From positions 19,248,307 through 19,312,306 of the forward strand of contig NC_026661.2 in the NCBI RefSeq assembly GCF_000004075.3: 64,000 bases of DNA. Reading direction: 5' to 3'. Position 1 is the first letter of the stretch. Each line of letters opens with the position of its first letter. Below the pieces are notes generated by a model that worked only from the letters and a program-made list of their open reading frames with translations, was not told the origin of the DNA and made no database searches. Position numbers and translations under genes: made by a program. This stretch comes from Cucumis sativus. Taxonomy: Eukaryota > Streptophyta > Magnoliopsida > Cucurbitales > Cucurbitaceae. This document shows, in pieces, positions 60,952 through 64,000 of this stretch.

Positions 60952-63023
60952 ATGTCAGATTTAGACGTTCCTTTGCGTCCAAAGAGGAAGAAGGTTTGGG
61001 TGGATTACTTTGTGCAATTCAGATGGATTTTAGTTATTTTTATTGTTCTTCCTATATCATTCAGCCTATACTTCTTCACATATCTTGGGGACGTCAGATC
61101 TGCCTGGAAGTCCTACAAGAAACGCCAAAAGGAACATGATGAAAATGTGCAGAAAGTTGTCAAGCGCCTTAAACAAAGAAACCCAGCAAAGGATGGACTT
61201 ATTTGCACAGCTCGCAAGCCTTGGATTGCTGTGGGAATGCGAAATGTTGACTACAAACGAGCGCGTCACTTTGAGGTCGATTTATCTGCTTTCCGGAATA
61301 TTTTGGATATTGACAAAGACAGAATGATTGCCAAAGTTGAACCCCTTGTGAATATGGGGCAAATAAGTAGAGCCACTGTCCCACTCAATCTTGCTCTTGC
61401 TGTAGTTCCTGAACTTGATGATCTTACTGTTGGTGGACTCATCAACGGGTATGGAATTGAAGGAAGCTCCCATCTCTATGGCTTGTTCTCGGACACTGTT
61501 GTGGCTTACGAAATTGTTCTAGCAGATGGCCGAGTTGTTAGAGCTACTAAGGATAATGAATTCTCAGATCTTTTCTATGCAATCCCATGGTCACAAGGGA
61601 CAATTGGTCTTCTTGTTGCTGCTGAGATTAAGCTCATACACGTTAAAGAGTATATGAAAGTTACATATAAACCTTTTAGAGGGACATTAAGAGAGATTGG
61701 ACAAGCTTATATGGATTCTCTTGCACCTAGAGATGGAGATCAAGATAACCCAGAAAAGGTTCCTGACTTCGTTGAGACTATGATTTATACCCCTTCTGAA
61801 GCTGTGGTCATGTCAGGTAGATATGCTTCCAAAGAAGAGGCCAAGAAAAAGGGAAGTGTGATAAATCAGATTGGATGGTGGTTCAAACCATGGTTCTACC
61901 AGCATGCATTTACAGCACTAAAGAAAGGGGAGTTTGTGGAGTACATTCCTACAAGGGATTATTATCATAGGCACACAAGGTCTTTGTATTGGGAGGGAAA
62001 GCTTATCCTTCCCTTTGCAGATCAATGGTGGTTCAGACTTTTATTGGGATGGATGATGCCTCCCAAAGTTTCTCTGCTCAAAGCTACGCAAGGTGAAGCT
62101 ATCAGAAATTATTATCATGAAATGCATATTATTCAAGACATGCTTGTTCCTCTTTACAAGGTTTGCGATGCTTTGGAGTGGGCTCATCGTGAGTTTGAGG
62201 TACTCCTTTTCCCCATACAACCTTTCTTCCATAAATTACGAGCTTGGTTTTGAAGTTTTTAGGTTTGTGTCTAGTAGAACTTTAAATTTCAATTTATCGG
62301 GCATGATTCTAAAATATCAACTTTAAAACCCACAAATCTATTAGATAGAAAATTGTATATTTAATCTTATAAAAGTGTAAGTTCAGTATCATATTAGAAC
62401 AAAATCCAATTTTATATTTAATAGAGTTCACGCAAAACTAAAATTAAAGAACCTATTGTATACAAAATTTGGAAGTCTTTAGGCAAGCGGTCTTTTCAAA
62501 GGTGAATAAAATTGAAGTATGCAGCTTTATTTGGTTAACAATAACAATTTGTTTATGCGTTGTTGCACAGGTTTACCCTGTTTGGCTCTGCCCACACAGA
62601 ATCTTCAAGCTTCCAGTCAAAACCATGATATTTCCCGAACCAGGATTCGAGTTTCAAAATCGACAAGGCGACACAAAATATGCTCAAATGTACACAGATG
62701 TTGGACTGTACTACGCACCAGGCCCTGTCCTGAGGGGCGAAGCTTTCGACGGTGCCGAAGCTGTTCGTAGAATGGAGAACTGGCTTCTAGAAAACCATGG
62801 ATTCCAGGCTCTATACGCGGTTTCGGAACTGAATGAGAAGGATTTCTGGAAGATGTATGATGCTGGGCTGTATGAAGAATGCCGTAAGAAATATGGAGCA
62901 GTAGGAACTTTTATGACAGTGTACTACAAGACCAAGAAAGGTCGAAAAAGTGAGAAGGAAGTGAGGGAAGCGGAACAAGCTCATCTCGAAACTACTTATG
63001 CTGAAATGGAACAACCTAATTAA
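60952..63023 (+). CDS. DWF1: delta(24)-sterol reductase DWF1/DIMINUTO
   Basis: FAD-dependent enzyme of the ER membrane that isomerises and reduces the side-chain double bond of 24-methylenecholesterol to give campesterol, the precursor of brassinosteroids. Two exons, 60952-62199 and 62571-63023, GT-AG, phase 0; 566 aa, close to the 561 of the Arabidopsis protein. An N-terminal membrane segment lies at about residues 20-45 after a Lys/Arg-rich stretch. The FAD-binding region of the VAO type is seen as LTVGGLINGYGIEGSSH near 157-173, with WSQGTIGLLVAAEIKL downstream. The C-terminal exon carries the conserved YPVWLCPHRIF and GDTKYAQMYTDVGLYYAPG segments. The start is the first ATG in the exon and matches the family N-terminus. 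The first in-frame stop after GAG|GTACTC confirms the intron. No damage seen. Confidence 0.97.
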
Positions 63024-64000
63024 ATGAAGATCTTGCCTCAAATATTTGGTGGGTTTCCTTACTTAATTCTCTTTTTCTTCTTCTCTTTTTTCTTTTGTAC
63101 TTCTTTTCTCTTTTCTTTTTTCAAGCAATTGATGCTTTTGTAGCTTCATATCTGATGATCTTAGTTGCCTGTCTGACCCACCTTGACTCTCCGAGTGGTT
63201 AATTTGAGAATAAGTTGTAGTTTGAACGGTTGAATCTGATGGATTATCATTCGAGTTTCCTTTTTATGTTTTGTTTTATGCATAGATGATGAGACAATGT
63301 TGAAGAACAAAAATGTGGTGAGATTTGAGATTAATGTCTATTTGATTTTTGAAGTTTTAAAATGTACACTTTAGTTCTTAAGATTAAATATGATAAAAAT
63401 ATATTATAGTATTATTTTCTTAGGATGGCATCCCTTCTCTCCTTCTCTCATTCTCTCCCCCTCCTCACCTCAACCTTCCATAGATCGTTTTTTGGTTAAT
63501 GTATGGAACTAACAAGAACGATTTTCAAGCACCCCTAACTCACAGTCATTTCACTCGTCATCCCCACAAATCTCTAGCTAATCTTTCGGTGGAACTTTCC
63601 AACGAGCATAGAGTTTGGTTTACAAAATACAACAAATTTATTTCCTTTTTTATCTTTATTTATTTGCTTTTTTTCTTTCTCCAAATCTCAACTGTTTTTT
63701 TATTTTCCAATTCTCAAGCTCTTATTTCTTAAGGAAATTTCTATACTTCTTTGTCACCATCAAATTCTGCAAAGCAATAAATCCCTCCGTTTTATTTGTC
63801 CAAATTCAGTTTTTAAAACACTAACAAGTTTCATCAAAGAAAACCAAACTGTTCCAATCAAATCTTTCAATTTATAGCGTGGAGTAATATTTCTTTTCAA
63901 TTTGTAAATTTGTTGTGAGAAATGAAAATTTCATGGTAAAAAACGAAGATATGCAGCTATGGAACTTGGGATTGATTTGGGAGCAAAGAAAGAATATTAG
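63024..64000. other. 3' flank of DWF1 and AT-rich spacer
   Basis: Pyrimidine-rich 3' untranslated region, then AT-rich DNA to the window end. Short open frames at 63,500-63,820 start without ATG context or splice signals and look random. Confidence 0.5.

Noticed and set aside
1-64000. Retroelements, DNA transposons with transposase, virus-like elements, CRISPR arrays
   Set aside because: No reverse transcriptase, integrase, capsid or transposase similarity, no long terminal repeats and no regular spacer array were visible. The large repeats are a segmental duplication of host genes.

Overview
The window is nuclear DNA of a flowering plant, most likely a eudicot. Genes have short exons with GT-AG introns, spacers are very AT-rich, and the recognisable proteins are plant types: class III peroxidase, SAM synthetase with a leader intron, PTI1-like kinase, ATG8 and DWF1. 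A cucurbit is my guess from general feel only. I see no bacterial features, no CRISPR array and no recognisable retroelement or virus-like element.

Left part (1-16.5 kb), single-copy genes: the 5' part of a class III peroxidase (minus, running off the window), a TRM13-type tRNA 2'-O-methyltransferase (nine exons), a tRNA-Ala(UGC) gene (minus), an intronless beta-propeller protein of the TolB/DPP6-N-like type, and a seven-exon HEL2/ZNF598-type RING E3 ligase that has one GC-AG intron.

Middle part (16.8-53.2 kb): a segmental duplication. Copy A (about 17,154-27,767) and copy B (about 37,468-52,654) both carry an S-adenosylmethionine synthetase gene followed by a PTI1-like kinase gene. Both SAM synthetase copies are open. 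The kinase is complete only in copy B (355 aa, seven exons). In copy A it has a 1.06 kb internal deletion, a frameshift and no last exon. Copy A is about 4.6 kb shorter than copy B, and the difference is spread over at least seven gaps, several with short direct repeats at the junction. A 0.27 kb outlier pair (16,823-17,087 and 29,314-29,599) suggests the duplicated unit once included the DNA that now holds an ATG8 gene (30,505-32,154, minus). Between the copies lie a small hypothetical mitochondrial-type protein gene (28,360-28,912) and this ATG8 gene, which encodes a protein that already ends in glycine.

Right part (53.2-64 kb): long AT-rich spacers, a two-exon gene for a small, probably organelle-targeted single-membrane-span protein (minus, 57,328-57,741), and the sterol C24 reductase DWF1/DIMINUTO of brassinosteroid synthesis (60,952-63,023).

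The genes do not form a pathway. The most unusual items are the one-sided decay of the duplicated block, a frame-preserving rewrite of one helix in the second SAM synthetase inside an otherwise almost identical coding sequence, and the polarity of the duplication as read from the kinase. I did not find a new biological system; the duplication is the best lead.
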